Below are positions 53,566-61,859 of a stretch of DNA of 64,000 nucleotides, piece after piece; within the stretch, counting starts at the first letter, position 1; each line of letters begins with the position of its first letter. Origin of the DNA: Sinorhizobium sp. Its GTDB lineage: Bacteria > Pseudomonadota > Alphaproteobacteria > Rhizobiales > Rhizobiaceae. A program made the position numbers and the translations under genes. The stretch spans positions 1 through 64,000 of the forward strand of contig JAPSJG010000001.1 of the NCBI GenBank assembly GCA_031178305.1, written 5' to 3'. The notes beneath the pieces are model-generated. The model was not told the DNA's origin. It saw only the letters and a program-made list of their open reading frames with translations, and did no database searches.

Positions 53566-54810
53566 TCAATAGGCCAGACGATAAAGGCCGGCAGAGAGCA
53601 CTTCGATTCCCGCCACGATGTCCTCTATGGATGAGAACTCGTCCGGCGTATGGCTGCGCCCGTCCTTGCTGCGCACGAAAATCATCGCCACCTTCGCGAT
53701 CTTGGCCATCTGCTGCGAATCATGTCCGGCGCCGCTGGCCATCAGCATGGTGGGTACGCCCTGGGTATCTGCCGCACCCCTGAGCGTAGATACAAGACCC
53801 GGATCGGAAGGGCAGGCGGGGTGATCGATCATAATCTTCCAGCTGATCTCCAGGTTACGGCGTTTCGCCACCTCCCGCATGAAGGCCTCGTGTGTCTCGT
53901 AGAGTTTCTGGCACAGAACCGGGTCCGGGTGGCGGGCATCGAGCGTGAAGGTGACGCTGTCAGGGATAATGGCCGTTGCATTGGGTTTCACATGCACGCG
54001 CCCGACCGTCGATACGGCGGGACGGCCCAAGCGATGGGCGGTATCGACTACACCTGAGGCGATCTCGGCGAAACCCGCCATCGGATCGCGGCGCAGGTCC
54101 ATCGGGAAAGCGCCCGCATGGTTCTGTGTGCCACGCAGTTCGATCTCGTAGTGGCGTATCCCGGTAATCCCGGTCACCACGGCGACCGGGAGGTTCGCAT
54201 GTTCGAGGATCGGCCCCTGTTCGATGTGCAGCTCGACGAAACTGTCGATATCCGCGCGCCTGGCCTCCGGAATGAGCGCCGGGTCGAGGCCCACCGCGCG
54301 CATGGCGCTGGCGATCGTCTCGCCACCGAAGCCGATGGTCTTTTCCGGATCGTCGGCCCGGGTGCCGCCGGTGATGGCGCGCGAGCCCCAGAAATTGGCG
54401 GAGGGGAAGCGGCTCGATTCCTCTTCACAGAATGCGATGCATTCCAGTGTGCGCTTTGGCTGGCCGAACTGCTCCTTCAGCGCCTTCAGGGCAATCAGCC
54501 CCGCCAGAGCGCCTAGAATCCCGTCATAGCGCCCGCCCGGCGTCTGCGAATCGATGTGCGAACCGGACACGATGGACTTGCCTGGCTGGCTTCCCTCCAG
54601 CTTGCCCCAGACATTGCCGACACTGTCCATCCGCGCCTTCAGGCCGGCCTCCTCGCACCGGCGAGCGTAAAGCCGTGTCGCCTCGACCCATTCAGGAGAA
54701 TAGACCGTGCGGGAAACACCTGTTCCTCCGTCAGATCCGTGCTCTGCCATTTCGAGGATCAGTCTCTCGACAAAGGCAGGGTCGATAGTGATGCGGGGAG
54801 TGGCCGTCAT
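53566..54810 (-). CDS. M20 Zn-dependent hydrolase, AllC/HyuC-like (second copy)
   Basis: This 414-aa enzyme has the metal motifs VSGSHIDSQTPGGRYDGILG, FCEEESSRF, VELHIEQGPILE and GAGHDSQQMAK. It is a homologue of the 49015 product but clearly diverged, nearer to N-carbamoyl-L-amino acid hydrolases. It probably hydrolyses the carbamoyl or allantoate-like product of the PuuE-like enzyme. It lies within the five-member minus-strand unit amidohydrolase, RidA, this gene, PuuE-like, KdgK relic. The leader 54860-54900 contains a G/C-rich hairpin. Confidence 0.87.
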   Translation of the reverse strand: MTATPRITIDPAFVERLILEMAEHGSDGGTGVSRTVYSPEWVEATRLYARRCEEAGLKARMDSVGNVWGKLEGSQPGKSIVSGSHIDSQTPGGRYDGILGALAGLIALKALKEQFGQPKRTLECIAFCEEESSRFPSANFWGSRAITGGTRADDPEKTIGFGGETIASAMRAVGLDPALIPEARRADIDSFVELHIEQGPILEHANLPVAVVTGITGIRHYEIELRGTQNHAGAFPMDLRRDPMAGFAEIASGVVDTAHRLGRPAVSTVGRVHVKPNATAIIPDSVTFTLDARHPDPVLCQKLYETHEAFMREVAKRRNLEISWKIMIDHPACPSDPGLVSTLRGAADTQGVPTMLMASGAGHDSQQMAKIAKVAMIFVRSKDGRSHTPDEFSSIEDIVAGIEVLSAGLYRLAY

Positions 54811-54929
54811 GTGTGGCTCCGTTGAAGTGCAATTGGATGCTCGGCTGCAAATAGGATGGGGTGCCCCGCCTCTACGATGGAAGGAGAGACGGGGCGGGTC
54901 GTCCTCGGGAGGAGGAGCCTTGAAAACTG

Positions 54930-55289
54930 TCAGGGCTTAAGCGCGAAGACCTGGATCTCCACCAGTAGACGGGGGTCTGCTAACGGAGCCTCCACGCACG
55001 CTCGTGCCGGGGCCGCGCCGGGCGAGACCCAAGTGTCCCAGACGCCGTTCATCGCGTCGAAATCGGTGCCGTGCTTGAGCCAGATATAGGCATGGGTAAG
55101 GGCGTTCTTGCTCGTGCCGGCCTCCGCCAGCAGCGTGTCAATGCGTTCAAGAATATTCGCAGTCTGTCCGGCGACATCCAAACTCCGGTCGGACGATACC
55201 TGTCCTGCAAGCACCACCATGGTGCCGCTCAGCGGGAACTCGACGATCTGGCTCATGCGGTTACTGCCGTGATGACGGATGATGGGCAT
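54930..55289 (-). CDS. RidA/YjgF family protein
   Basis: This 119-aa protein keeps the RidA core: ARACVEAPLADPRLLVEIQV holds the conserved Arg and Glu, and DVAGQTANILERIDTLLAEAG forms the central helix. It probably hydrolyses a carbamate-like or imine intermediate; RidA homologues also act in pyrimidine and ureide pathways. It lies between the first amidohydrolase and the AllC-like gene on the minus strand. Confidence 0.85.
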   Translation of the reverse strand: MPIIRHHGSNRMSQIVEFPLSGTMVVLAGQVSSDRSLDVAGQTANILERIDTLLAEAGTSKNALTHAYIWLKHGTDFDAMNGVWDTWVSPGAAPARACVEAPLADPRLLVEIQVFALKP

Positions 55290-55319
55290 TTTGACGTTCC
55301 TGTTGTTGTGGAATTGTGT

Positions 55320-56768
55320 TCAAGAGCGAATGGGGAAGACGCGCGGTGACAGGGATTCGACGGAACGGCCAGCCCAGTCGCGCGCAGGCGCGTTGGCGAT
55401 GACCTCTTGTTGCGCCCTGCGCAACATCTCGATGTCTTCATCGATCGCGAAGGCCACAAGCTGCCCGTTAGCAACCAGCTTCACCCCGTCGACGTAGACG
55501 TCACGGATAGCTCTGTCATTTGCCGAATAGACCAGGCTCCGCAACGGCTCGTAATCAGGCTGCATGTAGGGATTGGTCATGTCGACTATGGAGAAATCGG
55601 CCTTGCAACCGGGGGCCAGGCGCCCGAGATCGGGCCTTCTGATGATGTCGGCGCCGCCGGACGTGGCGGCTGTGAAGGCTTCGGCGGTACTCGCGGCGGT
55701 AAAGCTTCCAGCGACGATGCGCCCCGCATAGCAGGCCATCCGGAGTTCATCGAGCATGTTGTGTGGAAATGTATCGGTACCGATTCCGCAACGGATTCCA
55801 GCTTTTCGGTACCGGTGAAGCGTGTTCATCGCGATGCCGCGTCGTGCAAACACAACCGGGCAATGGGCGACTTGCGCGCCGCTGTCGCGCAGGAGCGAAA
55901 AGTCGTCCGCATGCGGGTAGTGCAGGAACGGGTGATCGTTGAGAAAAATGCCATGCCCGACGACGGTATCCTCGCCGAGCGCGCCGATCTTCGCCAGCCA
56001 ACCGATCGGTGTTTCTCCATATCGCCTCACGATTTCCTGAAACTCGATGATGGACTGGGCCGCATGGATCTGGATCGGCTGCCCGCGGTCGCGCGCCGCC
56101 GCCAATGCGTCGCGGATTTGGCCCTCGCTGCAGGTATCAACCTGGGCAGGGGCGATGAAGCCCTGGATGCGGCCGCTGGCATGGCCGGACGCTTCGTCCG
56201 CTGCCGCAATCGCCTCGCGAAGCAGGCGGTCGCCCCGCGCAAAATCCAGATCGTAGCCGACCGAATGCCCGTCCCTGGTGTACCATGGTCCGGACCGGAA
56301 CATGACCCAGAGCACTGCCCGGATGCCCATTTCTGCGTAATCCTCGGCCCATCCCTCCCGCGCTCCCCCGAGATCGCATATCGTGGTCACTCCGCTCTTC
56401 AAAAGTTCCGCAACTGCGACCCTGCAAGCATGCCGTCCATATTCGGCAGCTACATTGAACACGGGCATGAATTCATAGAGGGAGCTTTGCCCGAGCTTCG
56501 AACTGCCGAGCTCCTCCAGCATCCCCTTCCAGCCCGGTTCGTGCCCCGGGTGGGCGTGGATGTCGACGAAGCCAGGCATGATCATGCGGCGTCGCCCGTC
56601 GATCTCTACATCGAAGTGGCCATTATAGGACTTGCCGACATGTAGAATACGGTCACCCGCAAATGCCAGATCGCCATTCTTTTCATAAACATGAGAAGAG
56701 GCGACGGCATCCCATGCGACCAGCCATTCGCAGTTCCGAATGACCGTTACAGTCCCGTTTTCGCTCAT
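55320..56768 (-). CDS. AtzA/TrzN-like amidohydrolase (aminohydrolase superfamily), copy 1
   Basis: This 482-aa metal-dependent hydrolase has the sequence set VDIHAHPGHEPG, QIHAAQSIIEF, TVVGHGIFLNDH and GIGTDTFPHNML, which supplies the metal-binding His residues and catalytic Asp of the cytosine-deaminase/atrazine-chlorohydrolase group. It is paralogous to the divergent 56963 product, as the same motif order and lengths show. It should deaminate or hydrolyse a cyclic nitrogen compound. Two TTC-N8-GAA sites lie 9-41 bp before its start. It heads the minus-strand ureide-type unit. Confidence 0.83.
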   Translation of the reverse strand: MSENGTVTVIRNCEWLVAWDAVASSHVYEKNGDLAFAGDRILHVGKSYNGHFDVEIDGRRRMIMPGFVDIHAHPGHEPGWKGMLEELGSSKLGQSSLYEFMPVFNVAAEYGRHACRVAVAELLKSGVTTICDLGGAREGWAEDYAEMGIRAVLWVMFRSGPWYTRDGHSVGYDLDFARGDRLLREAIAAADEASGHASGRIQGFIAPAQVDTCSEGQIRDALAAARDRGQPIQIHAAQSIIEFQEIVRRYGETPIGWLAKIGALGEDTVVGHGIFLNDHPFLHYPHADDFSLLRDSGAQVAHCPVVFARRGIAMNTLHRYRKAGIRCGIGTDTFPHNMLDELRMACYAGRIVAGSFTAASTAEAFTAATSGGADIIRRPDLGRLAPGCKADFSIVDMTNPYMQPDYEPLRSLVYSANDRAIRDVYVDGVKLVANGQLVAFAIDEDIEMLRRAQQEVIANAPARDWAGRSVESLSPRVFPIRS

Positions 56769-56776
56769 GTAACTTG

Positions 56777-56809
56777 TTCCGCATAACGAATAATGTTCTT
56801 ATAAAGGAA
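56777..56809. promoter_or_regulatory. two IclR-type operator-like sites before amidohydrolase copy 1
   Basis: TTCCGCATAACGAA (56777-56790) and TTCTTATAAAGGAA (56796-56809) share the pattern TTC-N8-GAA with an ATA core, like the site at 56944. No candidate regulator gene for them is present in the window. Confidence 0.5.
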
Positions 56810-56943
56810 CCTACGGGTTTGTTTTGGATTGTCAACGGTCCTCCGCAACATCTCACCGGGTTCATCTTTCAGCGGCCGCTCCACAAAAACCGGCTTGACA
56901 AGTTCGGCATTCACGGCAACCCTGATCCACAATAGGAACTTTG

Positions 56944-56957
56944 TTCTGTATACGGAA
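56944..56957. promoter_or_regulatory. IclR-type operator-like site before amidohydrolase copy 2
   Basis: TTCTGTATACGGAA is a near-perfect palindrome ending 5 bp before the ATG of the plus-strand amidohydrolase. It matches the paired sites in front of the divergent paralogue. Confidence 0.55.
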
Positions 56958-56962
56958 CTACA

Positions 56963-58408
56963 ATGACGCGACCTGATGCAGTAAACAAGATCATTCGCCG
57001 TGCCCGTTGCATCGTCATGTGGGACGAGCAGCACAATGAGCACGTTTACCTCGAAGATGCGGACATCGCCTTCGGCCAGTCCGTCGCCGCGATCGGCAAC
57101 GATCTGCAGGCAGACGGCGCGGAAGTCATCGACGGGCGGGATTTCCTTGTCATGCCCGGTCTGGTCAACATTCATTCTCATCCTGGCGAGGAGCCGCTGA
57201 ACAAGGGACTCTGGGACGAGGTGGGGAGCCCCTTGCTCTACAATACCTCGCTCTACGAATATCTGATGGTACTCGACCGCGACCTCGCCGGTACTCGTGC
57301 CGCATATCGCGTCGCCTTTGCGGAATTGCTCAGAAGCGGCGTTACGACGATCTGCGATCTGGCCATCCCCACAGACGGGTGGCTTGACGTGATCGCGTCG
57401 ACGGGCATCCGTGCCTGTGTCGCGCCCATGTTCCGCCAAGCGCGATGGGTAACGGAGAACGGCCACCGGCTGGATTATTCTTGGGATCTTGCGCGGGGGC
57501 GCGAAGGCTTCGAGCGGGCGCTGAAAGAAATCGCCGCGGCGGCGCGGCATCCCTCCGGCCGCCTCTTCGGTATGATGGCGCCTTCCCAGATCGATACCTG
57601 CGACGAAGAGCTGCTGCAGGATGCGCATGCGGAAGCCGTCCGCCTCGACATTCCCTTCCAGACCCATGCGGGGCAGTCGCTGACCGAGTTTCACGAGATG
57701 ACGCGCCGGCATGGACTGACGCCAATCGGCTTCATGAAAAAGATCGGCATCCTGTCTGAGCGTACCATCATCGGGCACGGCATCTTTCTCGATCATCATC
57801 CTTGGGTGCATTGGCCGAAGGCCGACGATCTCGGCAGTATCGCGAGCGCCGGCGCGACGGTTGCCCATTGTCCGACGGTTTTTGCGCGACGGGGGATCAT
57901 GCTCGACCATATCGGACTGTACCGGCAGCGGGGCGTCAACCTCGGTATCGGTACCGATGTCTATCCGAACAACATGCTGGACGAAATGCGGCTTGCGATC
58001 TACGCCGGCCGGCTCATGGCTGGCAATCCTCGGGATGCGACGCTTGCCGATGTTTTCGCCGCCGCCACGGTTGGCGGAGCGAAAGCGCTGCGCCGTCCCG
58101 ATATCGGCCGCATCGCACCGGGCGCCAAGGCCGATCTGGTGATGGTGGATTGCCGCGCACCCGTGATGCAGCCCTGCAGGGATCCCTTGCGCTCTCTCGT
58201 CTTCTCCGCCTCGGACCGCGCGGTCCGCCATGTCTTCGTCGATGGCGACCAGGTCGTGAAGGACGGCGTCGTGCTGACCGTCGACGAGGCGGAAGCGGCA
58301 GCAGCCCTTTACGAGGCGCAGTGCCGCGCCGTCAAAGGCGTCCCGCGCAACGATTGGGCCGGCCGCACCATCGACCAGCTCGCTCCACCCTCGCATCGTT
58401 GGGCGTGA
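56963..58408 (+). CDS. AtzA/TrzN-like amidohydrolase, copy 2
   Basis: This 481-aa paralogue of the divergent enzyme has NIHSHPGEEPLNKGLWDEVG, PFQTHAGQSLTEF, IIGHGIFLDHHPW and GIGTDVYPNNML. The two differ most in their first 60 residues and C-terminal tails, so they likely act on related but distinct ring compounds. The gene heads a plus-strand unit with an SDR and a polyamine-type ABC transporter. The ribosome site overlaps the operator-like palindrome. Confidence 0.83.
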   Translation: MTRPDAVNKIIRRARCIVMWDEQHNEHVYLEDADIAFGQSVAAIGNDLQADGAEVIDGRDFLVMPGLVNIHSHPGEEPLNKGLWDEVGSPLLYNTSLYEYLMVLDRDLAGTRAAYRVAFAELLRSGVTTICDLAIPTDGWLDVIASTGIRACVAPMFRQARWVTENGHRLDYSWDLARGREGFERALKEIAAAARHPSGRLFGMMAPSQIDTCDEELLQDAHAEAVRLDIPFQTHAGQSLTEFHEMTRRHGLTPIGFMKKIGILSERTIIGHGIFLDHHPWVHWPKADDLGSIASAGATVAHCPTVFARRGIMLDHIGLYRQRGVNLGIGTDVYPNNMLDEMRLAIYAGRLMAGNPRDATLADVFAAATVGGAKALRRPDIGRIAPGAKADLVMVDCRAPVMQPCRDPLRSLVFSASDRAVRHVFVDGDQVVKDGVVLTVDEAEAAAALYEAQCRAVKGVPRNDWAGRTIDQLAPPSHRWA

Positions 58409-58438
58409 CCCACCGTCTTGTTGAAAGGATGTCTTCTC

Positions 58439-58507
58439 ATGACCATCAACTCCCGCGTCCAGGCTCTGCCGGACAGCGCGCATTACCGTCCGGATCGCTG
58501 GTCATGA
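58439..58507 (+). CDS. possible 22-codon leader peptide before the SDR gene
   Basis: ATG 58439 with AAAGGA upstream encodes MTINSRVQALPDSAHYRPDR, then WS, and ends in TGA overlapping the ATG of the SDR (ATGA at 58504). It may be a coupled leader, or the remnant 5' end of another gene. An in-frame extension of the SDR from ATG 58429 crosses the same bases in another frame. Confidence 0.3.
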   Translation: MTINSRVQALPDSAHYRPDRWS

Positions 58508-59253
58508 GCCCGCTCAAGGAGCATGTGATCATCGTAACCGGCGCCGCCCGCGGCATTGGCAAGACCATTGCCGAAACAGTTGCGCGCCAGGGCGGCCATG
58601 TCATCGTGACGGACATCTTGACGGACGAGGCGGAGGCAGTCGCGGCTGGCATCACTGCGTCCGGCGGCTCGGCCACTGCCTTCACCCTGGACATCACTCG
58701 GCCGGAAGACGCCGAGGTCGTCGCCGGAAAGATTCTCGAACGGTTCGGCCGCATCGACGGTCTCGTCAACAACGCGGCCCTGGATGCACCCCACGGCCGC
58801 GCCTGGGAGATCGGCACGGCCGAGTGGCGGCATGTGATCGAGGTGGATCTCAACGGCGCCTGGTATTGCTCCCGCGCCGTCATTCCGACCATGCGGGCGC
58901 AGCGGCGCGGCAGGATCGTCTTCATCAGTTCCATTGCCGCCCGCCTCGGCTCGCCGGATCTGTCGCCGGCCTATTCCACGGCAAAGGCGGGATTGATTGG
59001 ACTGACCGTCTCGCTCTCGGCCCAGCTCGAATCCGACGGCATCCTCGTCAACGCCATCACGCCGGGGCCGACCGGCAACACGGGCGCCGCCTATTCCGAG
59101 GCCGGCCGCAAGGCTTATCTCGACGCGCATCCGCTCGGCTTCGGCGGACCGGAGCCGATCGCCAATGCGGTCGCCTTCCTCCTCGGACCGGGATCAGGCT
59201 GGACGAGCGGCGCGGTCATGAACGTCAGCGGCGGGCATTTCAGGGGAATCTGA
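58504..59253 (+). CDS. short-chain dehydrogenase/reductase (SDR)
   Basis: This 249-aa classical SDR has cofactor motif VTGAARGIGKTIAETVARQG, LVNNAALDAP, the catalytic Ser in FISSIAARLG and the YSTAK Tyr/Lys pair. Its C-terminal WTSGAVMNVSGGHF completes the fold. It reduces or oxidises a carbonyl/alcohol with NAD(P)(H). ATG 58504 was chosen at the overlap with the 22-codon frame. It lies between the amidohydrolase and the ABC transporter in one unit. Confidence 0.88.
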   Translation: MSPLKEHVIIVTGAARGIGKTIAETVARQGGHVIVTDILTDEAEAVAAGITASGGSATAFTLDITRPEDAEVVAGKILERFGRIDGLVNNAALDAPHGRAWEIGTAEWRHVIEVDLNGAWYCSRAVIPTMRAQRRGRIVFISSIAARLGSPDLSPAYSTAKAGLIGLTVSLSAQLESDGILVNAITPGPTGNTGAAYSEAGRKAYLDAHPLGFGGPEPIANAVAFLLGPGSGWTSGAVMNVSGGHFRGI

Positions 59254-59255
59254 CC

Positions 59256-60392
59256 ATGGCCATGGTAATGACGAGCGGATCAAAAAAGTCATACGCAGGT
59301 GAGCAAAATGCGGTTCGCTTCCGCGGTGTGAGCAAGCATTTCGGTGAAGGCGCCCATGCGCTAACGGTTATTCGCGATCTCAACCTGACGATCGGGAAGG
59401 GCGAGTTCTTCTCTCTGCTCGGCCCCAGCGGGTGCGGCAAGACGACCGCCCTGCGCATGATCGGCGGCTTCGAGCATCCAAGCGAGGGCGATGTGCTGCT
59501 GGACGGCGAGAGCATCATCGGCGTGCCGCCCTACCGGCGCGACGTCAACATGGTCTTCCAGTCCTATTCTCTGTTCCCGCATATGGATGTCTATGAGAAT
59601 ATCGAGTACGGACTGCGCCGCAAGAAGGTCCCGCGCCAGGAACGGCGCAAGCGGATTGCCGATGTCGTAGCGCTCGCCCAACTCGACGACTACGTCTCGC
59701 GGCATCCGAACCAGTTGTCCGGGGGCCAGCAGCAGCGCGTCGCGCTCGCGCGCGCCCTGGTCAATCAGCCGAAGGTATTGCTGTTGGACGAACCACTCGC
59801 GGCGCTCGACGCGAAGCTTCGCGGCACGATGCAGGAGGAACTCCGCCGCATTCAGCGCGAGGTCGGTATCACCTTCGTTTTCGTCACTCATGACCAGCAG
59901 GAGGCTTTTGCCTTGTCGGACCGCGTCGCGGTAATGCGCGCGGGCCGTCTGGAGCAGGCCGGGACGCCACTGGAACTTTACAACAAGCCCACCACCCGCT
60001 TCGTCGCCGATTTCGTCGGGCAGTCGAATTTCATCAGCGGACCGGTTTGCACCATGGCGCGCCGCCTTCTCGAACTGGGGCAGGAAGGGGACCGCGTCTT
60101 TCTTCCCGCGGAAGCGCCGGGCACGGCAGCCACAATCGTCGTTCGGCCGGAGCAGATCGCTTTGCATGCGGACCAGCCGGAATTGCAGGGTGAAAGCCGC
60201 TCCCGCCTCGCCGGGTTTGTGAGTGAAAACACGTTTTTGGGTTCGAAACACGTCCTCCGGATCAAGACATGTCTGCCGGAACCGATCCTGGTCGAGGCCA
60301 GTCATGGCGCTGTCAGCGCGCTAGCCCCGGAACCGGGCCGTTCACTCTGGCTCTCGTGGAGATCCGGCGACGGCGCGCTGCTCGCCGACTGA
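59256..60392 (+). CDS. spermidine/putrescine-type ABC transporter ATPase (PotA family)
   Basis: This 378-aa ATPase has Walker A GPSGCGKTT, VFQSYSLFPHMDVYENI, signature LSGGQQQR, Walker B VLLLDEPLAALDAKLR and a C-terminal TOBE region (VVRPEQIALHADQPELQGES). CAGGGGA precedes ATG 59256, which follows the SDR stop by 2 bp. It forms the PotABCD-type importer with the genes at 60539-63640. The intact protein is the kind of gene from which the remnant at 20700 decayed. Confidence 0.9.
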   Translation: MAMVMTSGSKKSYAGEQNAVRFRGVSKHFGEGAHALTVIRDLNLTIGKGEFFSLLGPSGCGKTTALRMIGGFEHPSEGDVLLDGESIIGVPPYRRDVNMVFQSYSLFPHMDVYENIEYGLRRKKVPRQERRKRIADVVALAQLDDYVSRHPNQLSGGQQQRVALARALVNQPKVLLLDEPLAALDAKLRGTMQEELRRIQREVGITFVFVTHDQQEAFALSDRVAVMRAGRLEQAGTPLELYNKPTTRFVADFVGQSNFISGPVCTMARRLLELGQEGDRVFLPAEAPGTAATIVVRPEQIALHADQPELQGESRSRLAGFVSENTFLGSKHVLRIKTCLPEPILVEASHGAVSALAPEPGRSLWLSWRSGDGALLAD

Positions 60393-60538
60393 AGCGCCAA
60401 GACCATTCCCGAACATCGTCGTGGACGCGCGCATGTGCATCCGCGATCCCTCCCGCTTTGTCTTCGAAGAGGCAGATGCGGGCAAAAGCAAAGCCGGGGC
60501 AACCGGTGAACCGTCACTGAAACCTAGAGGGACTGTCC

Positions 60539-61717
60539 ATGACTGATAATCACAATGACATCCGCGTGCTTGCCTCCGCGGACTGGACCCGGCGCAATTT
60601 CTTGCGTCTCGCGGCCTTTGCCGGAGGCGTGGCCGCCCTGTCCATCAACGGCGTTGCCATTGCCGCCGACAAGGGCGATCTCGCCGAAAAGGCGCGCAGC
60701 CTGAAGGGTGATGCCGATCTGGGCGACACGCTGTTCATCTATTCCTGGGCGGACTACGCCAACCCGGACGTGCTCGACGCCTTTTCCAACGGCGCCGGTC
60801 CGCGCATCGAAATCGCCACCTTCGATTCCGTCGAAGCGGCCATCGCCAAGCTGGAAATCTCAGGCGGCTCCGCCGGCTACGACATCGTCGTCGTGGGCGA
60901 TGCCTATGTGGAACAGATGATCAATCGTAAGCTGATCCAGAAGCTAGATCATTCGAAGCTTCCGAATCTTGGAAACTTGCGCGACGAACTCCACAATCTG
61001 CCATTCGATCCGGGCAATCAGTACACCGTGATGAAGAATTTCGGCACCATCGGCATTCTCTACAACAACACCGTGATCAAGGAGCCGATCAAGAGCTGGG
61101 ACGATTTCTTCCGGGTGGGCGCCTCCGAGGTTGCAAGCCACCGTCTCTCAGTCCTCAACGACCAGCCGAGCGTCTTCGGTCTCGTCTTCTGGCGCGAAGG
61201 AAAGGACTACAACACGGGCGACGAGAAGCGCCTGAACGAAGCCAAGGATGTGCTAATGAAGGACCTCATCCCGCACCTCAAGGCCTTCGACGCCAACCCT
61301 GTGCAGGGACTGCTGAACGGCGATTACGTGCTTAGCCAGGGCTATCTCGGGAGCTCGCGCCATATCTTTGAGCAGGATCCCGACAGCTACACCTGGGTCT
61401 ATCCGGAGCCGCAATGCGTGCTGTGGAGCGATCATTACGCAGTGCCGTCCGGCTCCAAAAGCACGGATGCCGCCCATGCCTTCATCAACTACATGCTGGA
61501 TCCCGATGTGGCCGCGGCCGAAGTGGCCCATATCGGATACGACACCGGCGTAAAGGGTGTCATCGAGAAGCTGCCTGACGATCTCGTCCGCAAGGACATG
61601 ATCGTGTTTCCCGAAGGGGTCACCGACCGCCTGGTCTACCAGAAGGTGGAAGGCTCCAATCCCACGCTGCGCATCCAGATCTTCAACGAGCTGAAGGCCG
61701 CGGCGGCACGCAATTAA
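60539..61717 (+). CDS. polyamine-type ABC transporter binding protein (PotD/PotF-like) with Tat signal
   Basis: This 392-aa precursor has a twin-arginine signal (TRRNFLRLAAFAGGVAAL, Arg18-Arg19) rather than a Sec signal, indicating export of a folded protein. The mature family 1 binding fold shows LFIYSWADYANPDVLDAFS and NYMLDPDVAAAEVAHIGYDT. AGAGGGAC precedes the ATG. It lies between the ATPase (146-bp gap, nothing else seen there) and the two permeases. Its ligand may be a polyamine, an amidine or an organic acid. Confidence 0.87.
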   Translation: MTDNHNDIRVLASADWTRRNFLRLAAFAGGVAALSINGVAIAADKGDLAEKARSLKGDADLGDTLFIYSWADYANPDVLDAFSNGAGPRIEIATFDSVEAAIAKLEISGGSAGYDIVVVGDAYVEQMINRKLIQKLDHSKLPNLGNLRDELHNLPFDPGNQYTVMKNFGTIGILYNNTVIKEPIKSWDDFFRVGASEVASHRLSVLNDQPSVFGLVFWREGKDYNTGDEKRLNEAKDVLMKDLIPHLKAFDANPVQGLLNGDYVLSQGYLGSSRHIFEQDPDSYTWVYPEPQCVLWSDHYAVPSGSKSTDAAHAFINYMLDPDVAAAEVAHIGYDTGVKGVIEKLPDDLVRKDMIVFPEGVTDRLVYQKVEGSNPTLRIQIFNELKAAAARN

Positions 61718-61859
61718 AGCACCGTCAGCACGAAACCCGTTCGGGTCAACTGGACACGCAACCAGCACCCGCGTTCAGGCGATGCCTGTTCGCGGGATGC
61801 CCATCAGGTGGCGGCTCCCGCCATCTGTCGATTTCCAAATAGATAGGGAGGCCCGCGAG

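Noticed and set aside
56765..58483. 572-codon minus-strand frame opposite the second amidohydrolase
   Set aside because: Antisense to a complete metal-dependent hydrolase; composition is His/Asp/Arg-rich without motifs.
57802..58503. In-frame extension of the SDR gene into the amidohydrolase gene
   Set aside because: The extra 234 codons overlap the amidohydrolase out of frame and look like shadow sequence; the SDR Rossmann motif begins just after ATG 58504.
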